DNA of 6,984 nucleotides from an uncultured Clostridia bacterium. GTDB lineage: Bacteria > Bacillota > Clostridia > Oscillospirales > Acutalibacteraceae. The notes below the pieces were generated by a model. The model was not told the origin of the DNA, searched no databases, and saw nothing but the letters and a program-made list of their open reading frames with translations. A program made the position numbers and the translations under genes. The stretch covers positions 1 through 6,984 of the forward strand of contig CANRDH010000081.1 of assembly GCA_947629295.1 (NCBI GenBank). The letters run 5' to 3'. Of this stretch, positions 1 to 5,602 are shown piece by piece (position 1 is the stretch's first letter; each line of letters begins with the position of its first letter).

Positions 1-329
1 TAGTGGGAGCCGTCAAACATGATTGACGAGAAACCTGCTTCTATACATTTTTTTGCGCCCTCATATGAGCCGTGGTCGAGGTGAAGTGCAACGGGAACAG
101 TAATATTAAGCTCCTCAAGCATACCGTTTACCATTCCTACTACGGTCTTGTAGCCTGCCATGTACTTGCCTGCGCCTTCGGATACACCGAGGATAACAGG
201 GGAGTTAAGCTCCTGTGCTGTGAGAAGAATAGCCTTTGTCCACTCAAGATTGTTGATGTTGAACTGACCGACTGCATAGTGGCCTGCCTTTGCCTTTGTA
301 AGCATTTCTGCTGCATTTACCAATGGCAT
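1..329 (-). CDS. fba: Class II fructose-1,6-bisphosphate aldolase, N-terminal part (runs off the left edge)
   Basis: This enzyme reversibly cleaves fructose-1,6-bisphosphate to dihydroxyacetone phosphate and glyceraldehyde-3-phosphate, a cytoplasmic step of glycolysis and gluconeogenesis. The 109 visible residues begin MPLVNAAEMLTKA, continue with YAVGQFNINN, and contain the zinc-site motif ALHLDHGS at residues 81-88. By family comparison Asp85 is the catalytic acid and His86 a zinc ligand. The segment AGFSSIMFDGSH at the edge is the next conserved block. The pattern fits the class IIB (Bacillus FbaA-like) subfamily, usually about 285-310 residues, so about a third of the gene is here. I chose the ATG at 327-329 because a GGAG (340-343 on the complement) lies 10 bases upstream; the ATG 16 bases further upstream is out of frame. 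It diverges from the rest of the window and has its own promoter. The family call is confident. Confidence 0.95.
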   Translation of the reverse strand, partial: MPLVNAAEMLTKAKAGHYAVGQFNINNLEWTKAILLTAQELNSPVILGVSEGAGKYMAGYKTVVGMVNGMLEELNITVPVALHLDHGSYEGAKKCIEAGFSSIMFDGSH

Positions 330-420
330 TGTAATCACGCTCCATAATATTGATATAGTTTTAGGTATAAATCAAAAAGGGGTTTCGATATCCCCAGCCA
401 AAAAATACCTGTCAGCTTTT

Positions 421-449
421 ATTATACAGCAATTCAAGGAAAATATAAA
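421..449 (-). promoter_or_regulatory. Promoter of the aldolase gene
   Basis: Read on the minus strand, a perfect TATAAT (421-426) lies 17 bases downstream of TTTATA (444-449), a 4/6 match to the -35 consensus. Transcription would start near position 414, giving a leader of about 85 bases before the aldolase start codon. An A-rich tract directly upstream (452-486) could strengthen it. The call is from consensus matching only. Confidence 0.6.
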
Positions 450-451
450 GG

Positions 452-486
452 TTTATTTTTTGTTTTTTAATTTTTTTTGTTTTTGT
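452..486 (-). promoter_or_regulatory. A/T tract, possible UP element of the aldolase promoter
   Basis: The plus strand shows phased runs of T (six, six and eight in a row), which are A-tracts on the aldolase sense strand directly upstream of its -35 box. Such tracts can bind the RNA polymerase alpha-subunit C-terminal domain or bend DNA and so raise promoter strength, as expected for a heavily used glycolytic gene. The composition is visible; the role is inferred. Confidence 0.35.
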
Positions 487-611
487 ACCGATTATTTAAT
501 ACAATTACCCAAAACTTTCTTATAAAATTATATATTTTGCCTAATGTTATGGCTTTTTTAAGATATTTATTAACTTAATTGCTTACATGAATAATTTAAC
601 TTGCGAAAATC

Positions 612-640
612 TTGACTTTTAATCAAAAAAGGGGTATTTT
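612..640 (+). promoter_or_regulatory. Promoter of the ilvA-led gene cluster
   Basis: TTGACT (612-617, 5/6 match to the -35 consensus) is followed after exactly 17 bases by TATTTT (635-640, 4/6 match to the -10 consensus). Transcription would begin near 647, about 30 bases before the start codon at 677. No other good sigma-A-type pair is evident until after the MATE gene, so this promoter probably drives several genes. Confidence 0.5.
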
Positions 641-676
641 TATATAGTACAGTAAAGTTATAAAGGAGAACCGTAA

Positions 677-1873
677 ATGTTGACTCTAGACAAAATATAT
701 CATGCTTCATATGTCCTCAAGGAGGTTATAAGACCGACAGACATGATTAAGGCGAGCAATCTTTCTGATGATTGCGAGATTTATCTTAAAACCGAGAATC
801 TTCAGGTTACCGGTGCATTCAAGGCGAGGGGTGCATACTATAAGATCTCTCAGCTTACAAGCGAGGAAAAGGAAAAGGGTGTTATAGCCTGTTCAGCCGG
901 AAACCATGCACAGGGAGTTGCGCTTGCAGCTGCCCACCATCATATAAAGGCCCTCATATGTATACCTAATTCTGCGCCTATTTCCAAGGTTGAGGCAACC
1001 AAAAGCTATGGAGCTGAGGTATGCCTTGTTGAGGGAACATATGACGACGCACACGATAAGTCTGTGGAGCTTCAAAAGGAAACAGGAGCTACATTTATCC
1101 ACCCGTTTGATGATGAAATGGTTATAGCAGGACAGGGTACTATCGGCCTTGAAATTCTTGACCAGCTTCCCGATGTTGACGCCGTGATTGTTCCCATAGG
1201 CGGCGGCGGTCTTATAAGCGGCGTTGCGTATGCGGTAAAATCCCTTAACCCTGATGTTAAGGTATACGGAGTGCAGTCGTCCGGTGCACCGTCAATGTAT
1301 CTTTCGCTTGCCAATGACAGTATAGAAACCCTCGATTCTGTCAATACTTTTGCAGACGGTATTGCCGTAAAGACTCCGGGTGAACTTACATTTGAACTCT
1401 GCAAAAAATATGTTGACGAAATAATAACCGTTACAGATGATGAGGTAGCAACGGCAATACTTACACTTATCGAGAAACAAAAGCTTATCTCAGAAGGTGC
1501 CGGAGCGGTAGCGGTTGCGGCGGCTCTGTTCAACAAGCTTCCGATAAAGGGCAAAAAGGTATGCTGTCTTGTATCCGGAGGAAATATTGATGTTACAATA
1601 CTTTCAAGAGTTATCGACAGAGGTCTGCAAAAAACCGGCAGACTTGCCGAGTTTACTATCGCTCTTACAGATAAGCCCGGCGAGCTTCAGACAGTGGCTA
1701 AAATAATATCAAAGCTTGGAGCCAATGTCGTTGCCGTAAGCCATGACAGAGCTGACCTCAATACGGATATTAATTCCTGCTATCTGCGTCTTTCTCTTGA
1801 AACGAGGAATCATGAGCATATACAAAAGATTAAGGATGAGCTTGCAAAGAAGGGCTACCGCATAGTACAGTAA
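677..1873 (+). CDS. ilvA: Threonine ammonia-lyase (threonine dehydratase), medium form with one C-terminal ACT domain
   Basis: This PLP enzyme deaminates L-threonine to 2-oxobutyrate and ammonia, the committed step towards isoleucine, in the cytoplasm. The 398-residue protein has a fold-type II PLP domain (about 1-320). The PLP lysine is Lys49 in TGAFKARGA, the substrate/PLP loop is SAGNHAQG (73-80), the phosphate-binding loop is GGGGL (175-179), and SGGN lies at 300-303. A single ACT domain follows (about 323-398, starting AEFTIALTDKPGEL), the allosteric module of this family. Length and one ACT domain match the medium form (TdcB/IlvA type, about 400 residues), not the roughly 500-residue E. 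coli IlvA with two regulatory subdomains. The ATG has AAAGGAG 8 bases upstream. No other isoleucine-valine gene is in the window, so a catabolic role is also possible. The presence of ridA downstream supports the assignment, because RidA clears this enzyme's reactive product. Confidence 0.95.
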   Translation: MLTLDKIYHASYVLKEVIRPTDMIKASNLSDDCEIYLKTENLQVTGAFKARGAYYKISQLTSEEKEKGVIACSAGNHAQGVALAAAHHHIKALICIPNSAPISKVEATKSYGAEVCLVEGTYDDAHDKSVELQKETGATFIHPFDDEMVIAGQGTIGLEILDQLPDVDAVIVPIGGGGLISGVAYAVKSLNPDVKVYGVQSSGAPSMYLSLANDSIETLDSVNTFADGIAVKTPGELTFELCKKYVDEIITVTDDEVATAILTLIEKQKLISEGAGAVAVAAALFNKLPIKGKKVCCLVSGGNIDVTILSRVIDRGLQKTGRLAEFTIALTDKPGELQTVAKIISKLGANVVAVSHDRADLNTDINSCYLRLSLETRNHEHIQKIKDELAKKGYRIVQ

Positions 1874-1923
1874 ACTTCCTGTATCCGGTCAGATAAACTT
1901 TGTAAAAAGCTTATATACTGTAT

Positions 1924-1928
1924 GGAGG
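1924..1928 (+). promoter_or_regulatory. Ribosome binding site fixing the start of the transglutaminase-like gene
   Basis: GGAGG ends 8 bases before the ATG at 1937. It overlaps an earlier in-frame ATG at 1922, which therefore has no binding site of its own. The start at 1937 is preferred. Confidence 0.75.
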
Positions 1929-1936
1929 TGAGCCGG

Positions 1937-3037
1937 ATGGGAAAAACTAAGAAAGTCATCGGTACGCTTTTGTGGCTTGTCTTGCTGATTTCTGTTTGCG
2001 CTGTTGCCTGCCGATGGTATTTTGACTGTGATTTTTTCGGTAATGACAAGGAGCATGAGGAAAGTGTTCCGGACGGAGTGCCAACGGTTATTTGGGATGA
2101 TTCTTCTCCTGAAAAATCATATAAGGAATTATCCGCATTGCTAAGCGATTTGGAACCTGTTATTGCCGTTACAAATAACAGTAAAAACCTGCAATGGGAG
2201 GACGTATGCAGGGAAAATTTCTGGGTCGAAAGCTTTAGCATTACAGGTGTTTCGGGCGGAAACATAAAGACCTATAAATTCAGATTTAAAAGTGATGCAT
2301 CGGATAATAAAACCATGCAAGCTGAAATTGAAAAGGAGGCAAAGGAGATAATCTCCCTTGTTCCGTCGGACGCAGACGATTATGAAAAGGCATTGATACT
2401 CCATGATGAGCTTGTAAAGCGGATAACATACGATGAGAGCGCAGAGCTTAAGCACAGTCATGATATTTACGGTGCATTTGTGGAGCACAGAGCGGTTTGT
2501 CAGGGTTACACCTATGCTATGACATATCTTGCAAAAAGAGTGGATTTGAAATGTGAGGAACTGGTATCCGCCACTCATATCTGGAATAAACTGACCGGTT
2601 TTGACAGCGGTGAATGTTATATTGATATAACATGGGATGATACCGACAAAGTCGACGCAGAGGGAAAACCTTATGTTATACACGACAATTTCGGTTTGCT
2701 CAAGGACGAAATGGAAAAGCTTTCGGAGCATCAGCCTGATGAACCGGAAAAGGATACCGCTTTAAGTAATTCCGTGGGAGATAATTATTTCAGAAGGAAC
2801 GGATGGTATATACCAAAGGGCGATGCGGCGGCATTGGAGTTTGCAGTGAAGGAACAGCTTGAAGGCGAAAGCAATGTCATAGAGCTTCGCTTTGAGGATA
2901 GCACGGATTATTCCGGTGCAAGGGATAATGTTGACGCAATGCTCAGAAGAATGGGATACAGGGACGGATATATATCGTGGATGAATGAAGACCTTCTTAT
3001 ATATACGGTGGGACTTAATCCGTCGGAGGAAGAATAA
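1937..3037 (+). CDS. Membrane-anchored transglutaminase-like (papain-fold) protein
   Basis: This 366-residue protein starts with KTKK and then a hydrophobic stretch (about residues 7-25), an uncleaved anchor or signal peptide, so most of it should lie outside the membrane. Cys25 follows AVA and might be lipidated, but the lipobox is poor (Cys at -4). Residues about 30-145 show no domain I recognise. Residues about 148-255 form a transglutaminase-like core with a Cys-His-Asp triad: Cys188 in RAVCQGYT, His214 in ATHIWN and Asp230 in YIDITWDD. The last 90 residues are acidic and unassigned. Relatives are often cell-envelope cysteine peptidases or crosslinkers with unknown substrates, so I give no specific reaction. 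It begins 63 bases after ilvA and ends 47 bases before ridA, with no clear promoter in either gap. It has no obvious metabolic link to its neighbours. The fold call is firm; the function is unknown. Confidence 0.85.
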   Translation: MGKTKKVIGTLLWLVLLISVCAVACRWYFDCDFFGNDKEHEESVPDGVPTVIWDDSSPEKSYKELSALLSDLEPVIAVTNNSKNLQWEDVCRENFWVESFSITGVSGGNIKTYKFRFKSDASDNKTMQAEIEKEAKEIISLVPSDADDYEKALILHDELVKRITYDESAELKHSHDIYGAFVEHRAVCQGYTYAMTYLAKRVDLKCEELVSATHIWNKLTGFDSGECYIDITWDDTDKVDAEGKPYVIHDNFGLLKDEMEKLSEHQPDEPEKDTALSNSVGDNYFRRNGWYIPKGDAAALEFAVKEQLEGESNVIELRFEDSTDYSGARDNVDAMLRRMGYRDGYISWMNEDLLIYTVGLNPSEEE

Positions 3038-3040
3038 AAA

Positions 3041-3060
3041 ACACCGGCATTGCCGGATGT
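3041..3060. other. Short stem-loop between the transglutaminase-like gene and ridA
   Basis: CCGGC (3044-3048) and GCCGG (3052-3056) form a 5-bp stem with a 3-base loop, extended by ACA/TGT pairing across one bulged A. On the plus strand no T-run follows, so it is not a terminator for the cluster. It may protect or punctuate the mRNA. On the minus strand it is followed by six T residues, but no minus-strand gene ends here. Confidence 0.35.
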
Positions 3061-3068
3061 ACATACAG

Positions 3069-3074
3069 AAAGGA
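3069..3074 (+). promoter_or_regulatory. Ribosome binding site fixing the ridA start
   Basis: AAAGGA lies 10 bases before the ATG at 3085 but only one base before the in-frame ATG at 3076, which is too close to be used. The ATG at 3085 also gives the usual RidA N-terminus. Confidence 0.7.
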
Positions 3075-3084
3075 AATGATATTT

Positions 3085-3459
3085 ATGTCAGAGAAAGTTT
3101 ATACCAAAAATGCGCCGGATGCAATCGGTCCGTATTCGCAGGCTGTCAAGGTGAACGGTATGGTTTATACCTCCGGTCAGATAGCTATTAACCCCGCAAC
3201 GGGAAATGTTGAGGAAACAACAATAGAGGGTCAGACTGAGCAGGTTATGAAAAATCTTAAGGCTGTCCTCGAGGCTGCGGGTTCATCGCTTGAAAAAGCT
3301 GTTAAGACAGTATGCTTCCTTGCGGATATGAATGATTTTGCAAAATTCAATGAGATATACGGTAATTATTTTACAGGAAAGCCTGCACGTTCATGTGTTG
3401 CAGTAAAAACACTTCCGAAAAATGTTCTTTGTGAGGTTGAAGTTATAGCAGAGTGTTAA
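3085..3459 (+). CDS. ridA: RidA family enamine/imine deaminase (reactive intermediate deaminase A)
   Basis: RidA hydrolyses reactive enamines and imines, notably the 2-aminocrotonate/2-iminobutyrate released by threonine ammonia-lyase, to 2-oxoacids plus ammonia. This protects PLP enzymes from inactivation in the cytoplasm. The 124-residue protein is the normal length of this trimeric YjgF/YER057c/UK114 family and is collinear throughout. It contains GPYSQA (15-20, with Tyr17), YTSGQ (28-32), and Arg102 in KPARSCV, which matches the catalytic arginine (Arg105 of E. coli RidA). Glu117 lies 15 residues later, as in the E. coli enzyme. The arginine marks it as the active RidA subgroup, not one of the arginine-less homologues. 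Lying two genes downstream of ilvA on the same strand fits its detoxifying role for that enzyme. Confidence 0.95.
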   Translation: MSEKVYTKNAPDAIGPYSQAVKVNGMVYTSGQIAINPATGNVEETTIEGQTEQVMKNLKAVLEAAGSSLEKAVKTVCFLADMNDFAKFNEIYGNYFTGKPARSCVAVKTLPKNVLCEVEVIAEC

Positions 3460-3530
3460 TCTGAAAGAATTATTTATCAGTCGGTAATAATAAGTACAGC
3501 CTGCGACAGCATTATGTCAGATTGGAATTT

Positions 3531-3534
3531 GGAG
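3531..3534 (+). promoter_or_regulatory. Ribosome binding site fixing the Nudix gene start
   Basis: GGAG lies 6 bases before the ATG at 3541. The upstream in-frame ATG at 3514 lacks a binding site and would add nine residues ahead of the zinc ribbon, so 3541 is the better start. Confidence 0.75.
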
Positions 3535-3540
3535 AATAAT

Positions 3541-4032
3541 ATGAAATTCTGTTGCGAATGTGGCACGGAATTAGTGCTGAAAAATCTTGAGGATGAGGGA
3601 ATGATACCGTTCTGCGAAAATTGCGGAGAGTATCGTTTTCCTGGTTTCTCAACAGCGGTAAGTATGATAGTACTTAATCATGATAAAACAAAAATACTTC
3701 TGATACAGCAATACGGCACTGCCAATAATGTTCTTGTTGCAGGCTATGTCAATAAGGGTGAAAATGCTGAAGATGCCGTTATAAGAGAAATTTCTGAGGA
3801 ACTGGGACTTGAGGTTGAGGAAATGGGATATTGCAAAAGTGAGTATTTTCCTAAAACCAATACACTCATGCTTAATTTCAGATGTACTGTTGATTCGGAA
3901 AGTCTTGATAAAATAAACCAAAAAGAAATAGATAAAGCAGAATGGTTTCCGCTTGAAAAGGCGAGGGAGGTAATTATGCCTGACAGCCTTGCAAAGCGTT
4001 TTTTATGCAATTTTCTGGATAATCTTCTATAA
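3541..4032 (+). CDS. Nudix hydrolase with N-terminal zinc ribbon (NudC-like, compact)
   Basis: Nudix enzymes hydrolyse nucleoside diphosphates linked to another moiety, such as NAD(H), ADP-ribose or damaged nucleotides. The 163-residue protein starts MKFCCECGTEL. Two CxxC pairs (Cys4/Cys7 and Cys25/Cys28) make a zinc ribbon, followed by FPGFSTAVSMIV, the opening of the Nudix fold. The Nudix box is complete: Gly68, Glu74, Arg82-Glu83, Glu86-Glu87 and Gly89, with canonical spacing. Downstream, SEYFPKTNTLML (100-111) sits where NADH pyrophosphatases (NudC) carry SQPWPFPxS, but the Gln-Pro-Trp part is lost. The protein is also much shorter than NudC (about 257 residues) because it lacks the N-terminal domain. 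NAD(H) as substrate is therefore only a suggestion. It lies 81 bases after ridA and closes the cluster at an overlapping terminator. The family is certain, the substrate unknown. Confidence 0.88.
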   Translation: MKFCCECGTELVLKNLEDEGMIPFCENCGEYRFPGFSTAVSMIVLNHDKTKILLIQQYGTANNVLVAGYVNKGENAEDAVIREISEELGLEVEEMGYCKSEYFPKTNTLMLNFRCTVDSESLDKINQKEIDKAEWFPLEKAREVIMPDSLAKRFLCNFLDNLL

Positions 4033-4055
4033 ACGGGATTATCCGATTATTTTTT
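4017..4055 (+). terminator. Intrinsic terminator overlapping the end of the Nudix gene
   Basis: GGATAATC (4017-4024) pairs perfectly with GATTATCC (4037-4044) across a 12-base loop containing the Nudix stop codon. A T-rich tail with six consecutive T (4050-4055) follows. The 5' arm lies in the last codons of the Nudix gene. The stem is AT-rich, so termination may be partial. It most likely marks the end of the ilvA-led transcription unit. Confidence 0.65.
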
Positions 4056-4083
4056 ATAAAATAAATGATTAGGGGTTAGATTA

Positions 4084-5457
4084 ATGATTACGGATATGAC
4101 TGTGGGAAAGCCTGCAGCGGTTTTATGGAAATTTTCATTTCCGATGCTGATTAGTTCCATGTTTCAGCAGATATATAATATAGCGGATAGTGCGATTGTC
4201 GGTCAGATATGCGGTGATGACGGACTTGCGGCAATAGGAGCATCATATTCCATCACGATGCTTTTTGTTGCGGCGGCACTTGGATGTAATGCAGGATGTT
4301 CGGTTGTAATTTCTCAGTTTTTCGGAGCTAAACAGTATAGTAAAACAAAAACCGCAATAAATACTTCATATATATCGGTACTTGTTCTCAGTATTGTATT
4401 GACTATTGTGGGTTGTATATGCTGCAGACCTGTGTTGAGCCTGATGAATACACCGGAGAATATTTTTGCTGACGGTGCAGCTTATCTTGATATATATACA
4501 TACGGACTTATCTTCTTGTTTTTATATAATATATGCACGGGTATTTTTACATCATTGGGTGATTCAAACACACCGCTGATTTTCCTCATTATTTCCTCCG
4601 TGCTTAATATCGGTTTGGATTACATATTTGTCGGACCGCTCGGTATGGGGGTTGCCGGAGCTGCGTGGGCAACCTTTATCGCACAGGGAGCAGCGGGTCT
4701 TGCCGCATTCTTTGTACTTAACCGCAGGGTAGGGAAAATAATAAAAAATGACGGTCCTGTCAGGCATTTCTCTTTTCCGATGTTTAAAAGAATATGTCTT
4801 GTTGCAATTCCCAGTATTTTACAGAACAGCTTTGTATCGGTCGGAAATTTGTTTGTACAGGTTGTAGTAAACGGCTTTGGTTCTGCTGTGATGGCAGGAT
4901 ATTCGGCCGCTGTCAAGCTTAATACCTTTGCCGTGACCTGCTTTGCCACGATGTCAAACGGTTTGTCAAACTATACCGCACAGAATATCGGAGCGGGAAA
5001 GCTCGGACGGATACGCAAGGGCTATAAGGCTTCGCTTATTATGGTTTTGGCTATAACGATACCTTTCATTGTGCTGTATGTATGCAGGGGAGATATTGCT
5101 ATGGCATTGTTTATGAAATCCGAAAGCAAAAAGGCACTTGATGTAGGTATAGAGTTTTTAAGAACGGTATCCATCTTCTATCCGATGGTTGCAATCAAGC
5201 TTATGACTGACGGAGTGCACAGAGGTGCCTGCGCTATGATATGGTTTATGGCATCAACATTTCTTGACCTTATTGCCCGTGTTATACTTTGCTTTTATTT
5301 TTCGACGATCTGGGGAGCGGCGGGTATATGGTATGCATGGCCGATAGGGTGGATTCTTGCCGCCATACTCATTGTATGTGCATATTTTGGAGGAGCATGG
5401 ATACCAAAACCGCTGAGAAAAAGGAAAAGGAATATCGTATTAAAGCACTCGGCGTGA
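4084..5457 (+). CDS. MATE family efflux transporter (YoeA-like)
   Basis: This is an integral membrane antiporter of the multidrug and toxic compound extrusion family, which uses Na+ or H+ gradients to export cationic drugs or metabolites. At 457 residues with about 12 hydrophobic segments it has the full family length. It opens with the typical amphipathic start and first helix (FSFPMLISSMFQQIYNIADS, 18-36), followed by VGQICGDDGLAAIG. The two homologous halves are visible: VISQFFGAKQ (75-84) in the first is echoed by YTAQNIGAGK (297-306) in the second. SLGDSNTPL (157-165) and NIGLDYIF (175-182) are further family blocks. The C-terminus is strongly basic and cytoplasmic. The ATG has AGGGG 8 bases upstream, a weak site. 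The sequence places it in the bacterial YoeA/NorM/DinF range, but substrate cannot be read from it. No regulator is adjacent, and no clear promoter lies between the preceding terminator and its start. Confidence 0.93.
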   Translation: MITDMTVGKPAAVLWKFSFPMLISSMFQQIYNIADSAIVGQICGDDGLAAIGASYSITMLFVAAALGCNAGCSVVISQFFGAKQYSKTKTAINTSYISVLVLSIVLTIVGCICCRPVLSLMNTPENIFADGAAYLDIYTYGLIFLFLYNICTGIFTSLGDSNTPLIFLIISSVLNIGLDYIFVGPLGMGVAGAAWATFIAQGAAGLAAFFVLNRRVGKIIKNDGPVRHFSFPMFKRICLVAIPSILQNSFVSVGNLFVQVVVNGFGSAVMAGYSAAVKLNTFAVTCFATMSNGLSNYTAQNIGAGKLGRIRKGYKASLIMVLAITIPFIVLYVCRGDIAMALFMKSESKKALDVGIEFLRTVSIFYPMVAIKLMTDGVHRGACAMIWFMASTFLDLIARVILCFYFSTIWGAAGIWYAWPIGWILAAILIVCAYFGGAWIPKPLRKRKRNIVLKHSA

Positions 5458-5536
5458 TTTTTATTAGTAAAATTGACCATCATATTTGAAAAAAGATTGG
5501 TTAAAATGATAAAAATTATTTATTTTCAGAAATTAC

Positions 5537-5565
5537 TTTTATTAATTTGTACTATATGTTATAAT
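5537..5565 (+). promoter_or_regulatory. Extended -10 promoter of the glucokinase gene
   Basis: A perfect TATAAT (5560-5565) is preceded by TG one base upstream (5557-5558), giving an extended -10 element. The -35 position, 17 bases upstream, is a poor match (TTTTAT, 5537-5542), as is common when the TG is present. Initiation near 5572 would leave a leader of about 30 bases before the ATG at 5603. Confidence 0.65.
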
Positions 5566-5588
5566 AGACACGATAACTATTTTGTATT

Positions 5589-5593
5589 GGAGG
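5589..5593 (+). promoter_or_regulatory. Ribosome binding site fixing the glucokinase start
   Basis: GGAGG lies 9 bases before the ATG at 5603. An in-frame TTG at 5582 would place this site inside the gene, so the ATG is chosen; it gives the usual ROK N-terminus MYYLGIDLGGTN. Confidence 0.8.
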
Positions 5594-5602
5594 AATAAAA
5601 CC

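Larger units (their letters stand above)
330..676. other. Divergent intergenic region between aldolase and threonine ammonia-lyase genes
   Basis: These 347 very AT-rich bases separate two genes transcribed away from each other. The left part holds the aldolase leader, promoter and A/T tract; the right end holds the promoter and ribosome binding site of the threonine ammonia-lyase gene. Between roughly 490 and 610 I see only AT-rich sequence. No ORF, tRNA, T-box or riboswitch-like structure is evident. The short predicted distance from the right-hand promoter to its gene (about 30 bases) leaves no room for a leader-peptide attenuator. Confidence 0.7.

Noticed and set aside
72..347. Plus-strand open frame of 91 codons, cysteine-rich
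   Set aside because: It is the antisense shadow of the aldolase gene, whose minus-strand product has clear family motifs and a ribosome binding site.
374..395. GGGG/CCCC hairpin followed by five T in the aldolase leader (minus strand), as a possible attenuator
   Set aside because: The stem is only 4 bp with a 9-base loop that does not extend it; too weak to call a terminator or riboswitch expression platform.
490..676. Possible T-box or leader-peptide attenuator before ilvA
   Set aside because: No T-box sequence, no specifier stem, no leader peptide and no terminator are visible, and the predicted leader is only about 30 bases.
1072..1554. Minus-strand open frame of 160 codons inside ilvA
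   Set aside because: It lies entirely antisense to the PLP domain of threonine ammonia-lyase, is low-complexity Ser/Ala/Pro-rich, and resembles no family.
1891..1919. TATACT (1914-1919) as a -10 box for the transglutaminase-like gene
   Set aside because: No -35-like hexamer lies at 16-18 bases upstream and there is no extended -10 TG; insufficient support for a separate promoter.
2141..2731. Minus-strand open frame of 196 codons inside the transglutaminase-like gene
   Set aside because: It is antisense to the catalytic core with the conserved Cys-His-Asp triad; it shows no motif.
5458..5512. TTGACCA/TGGTTAA pairing after the MATE gene as a terminator
   Set aside because: It needs a G-T pair, has an 18-base loop and is followed by mixed A/T, not a T-run.
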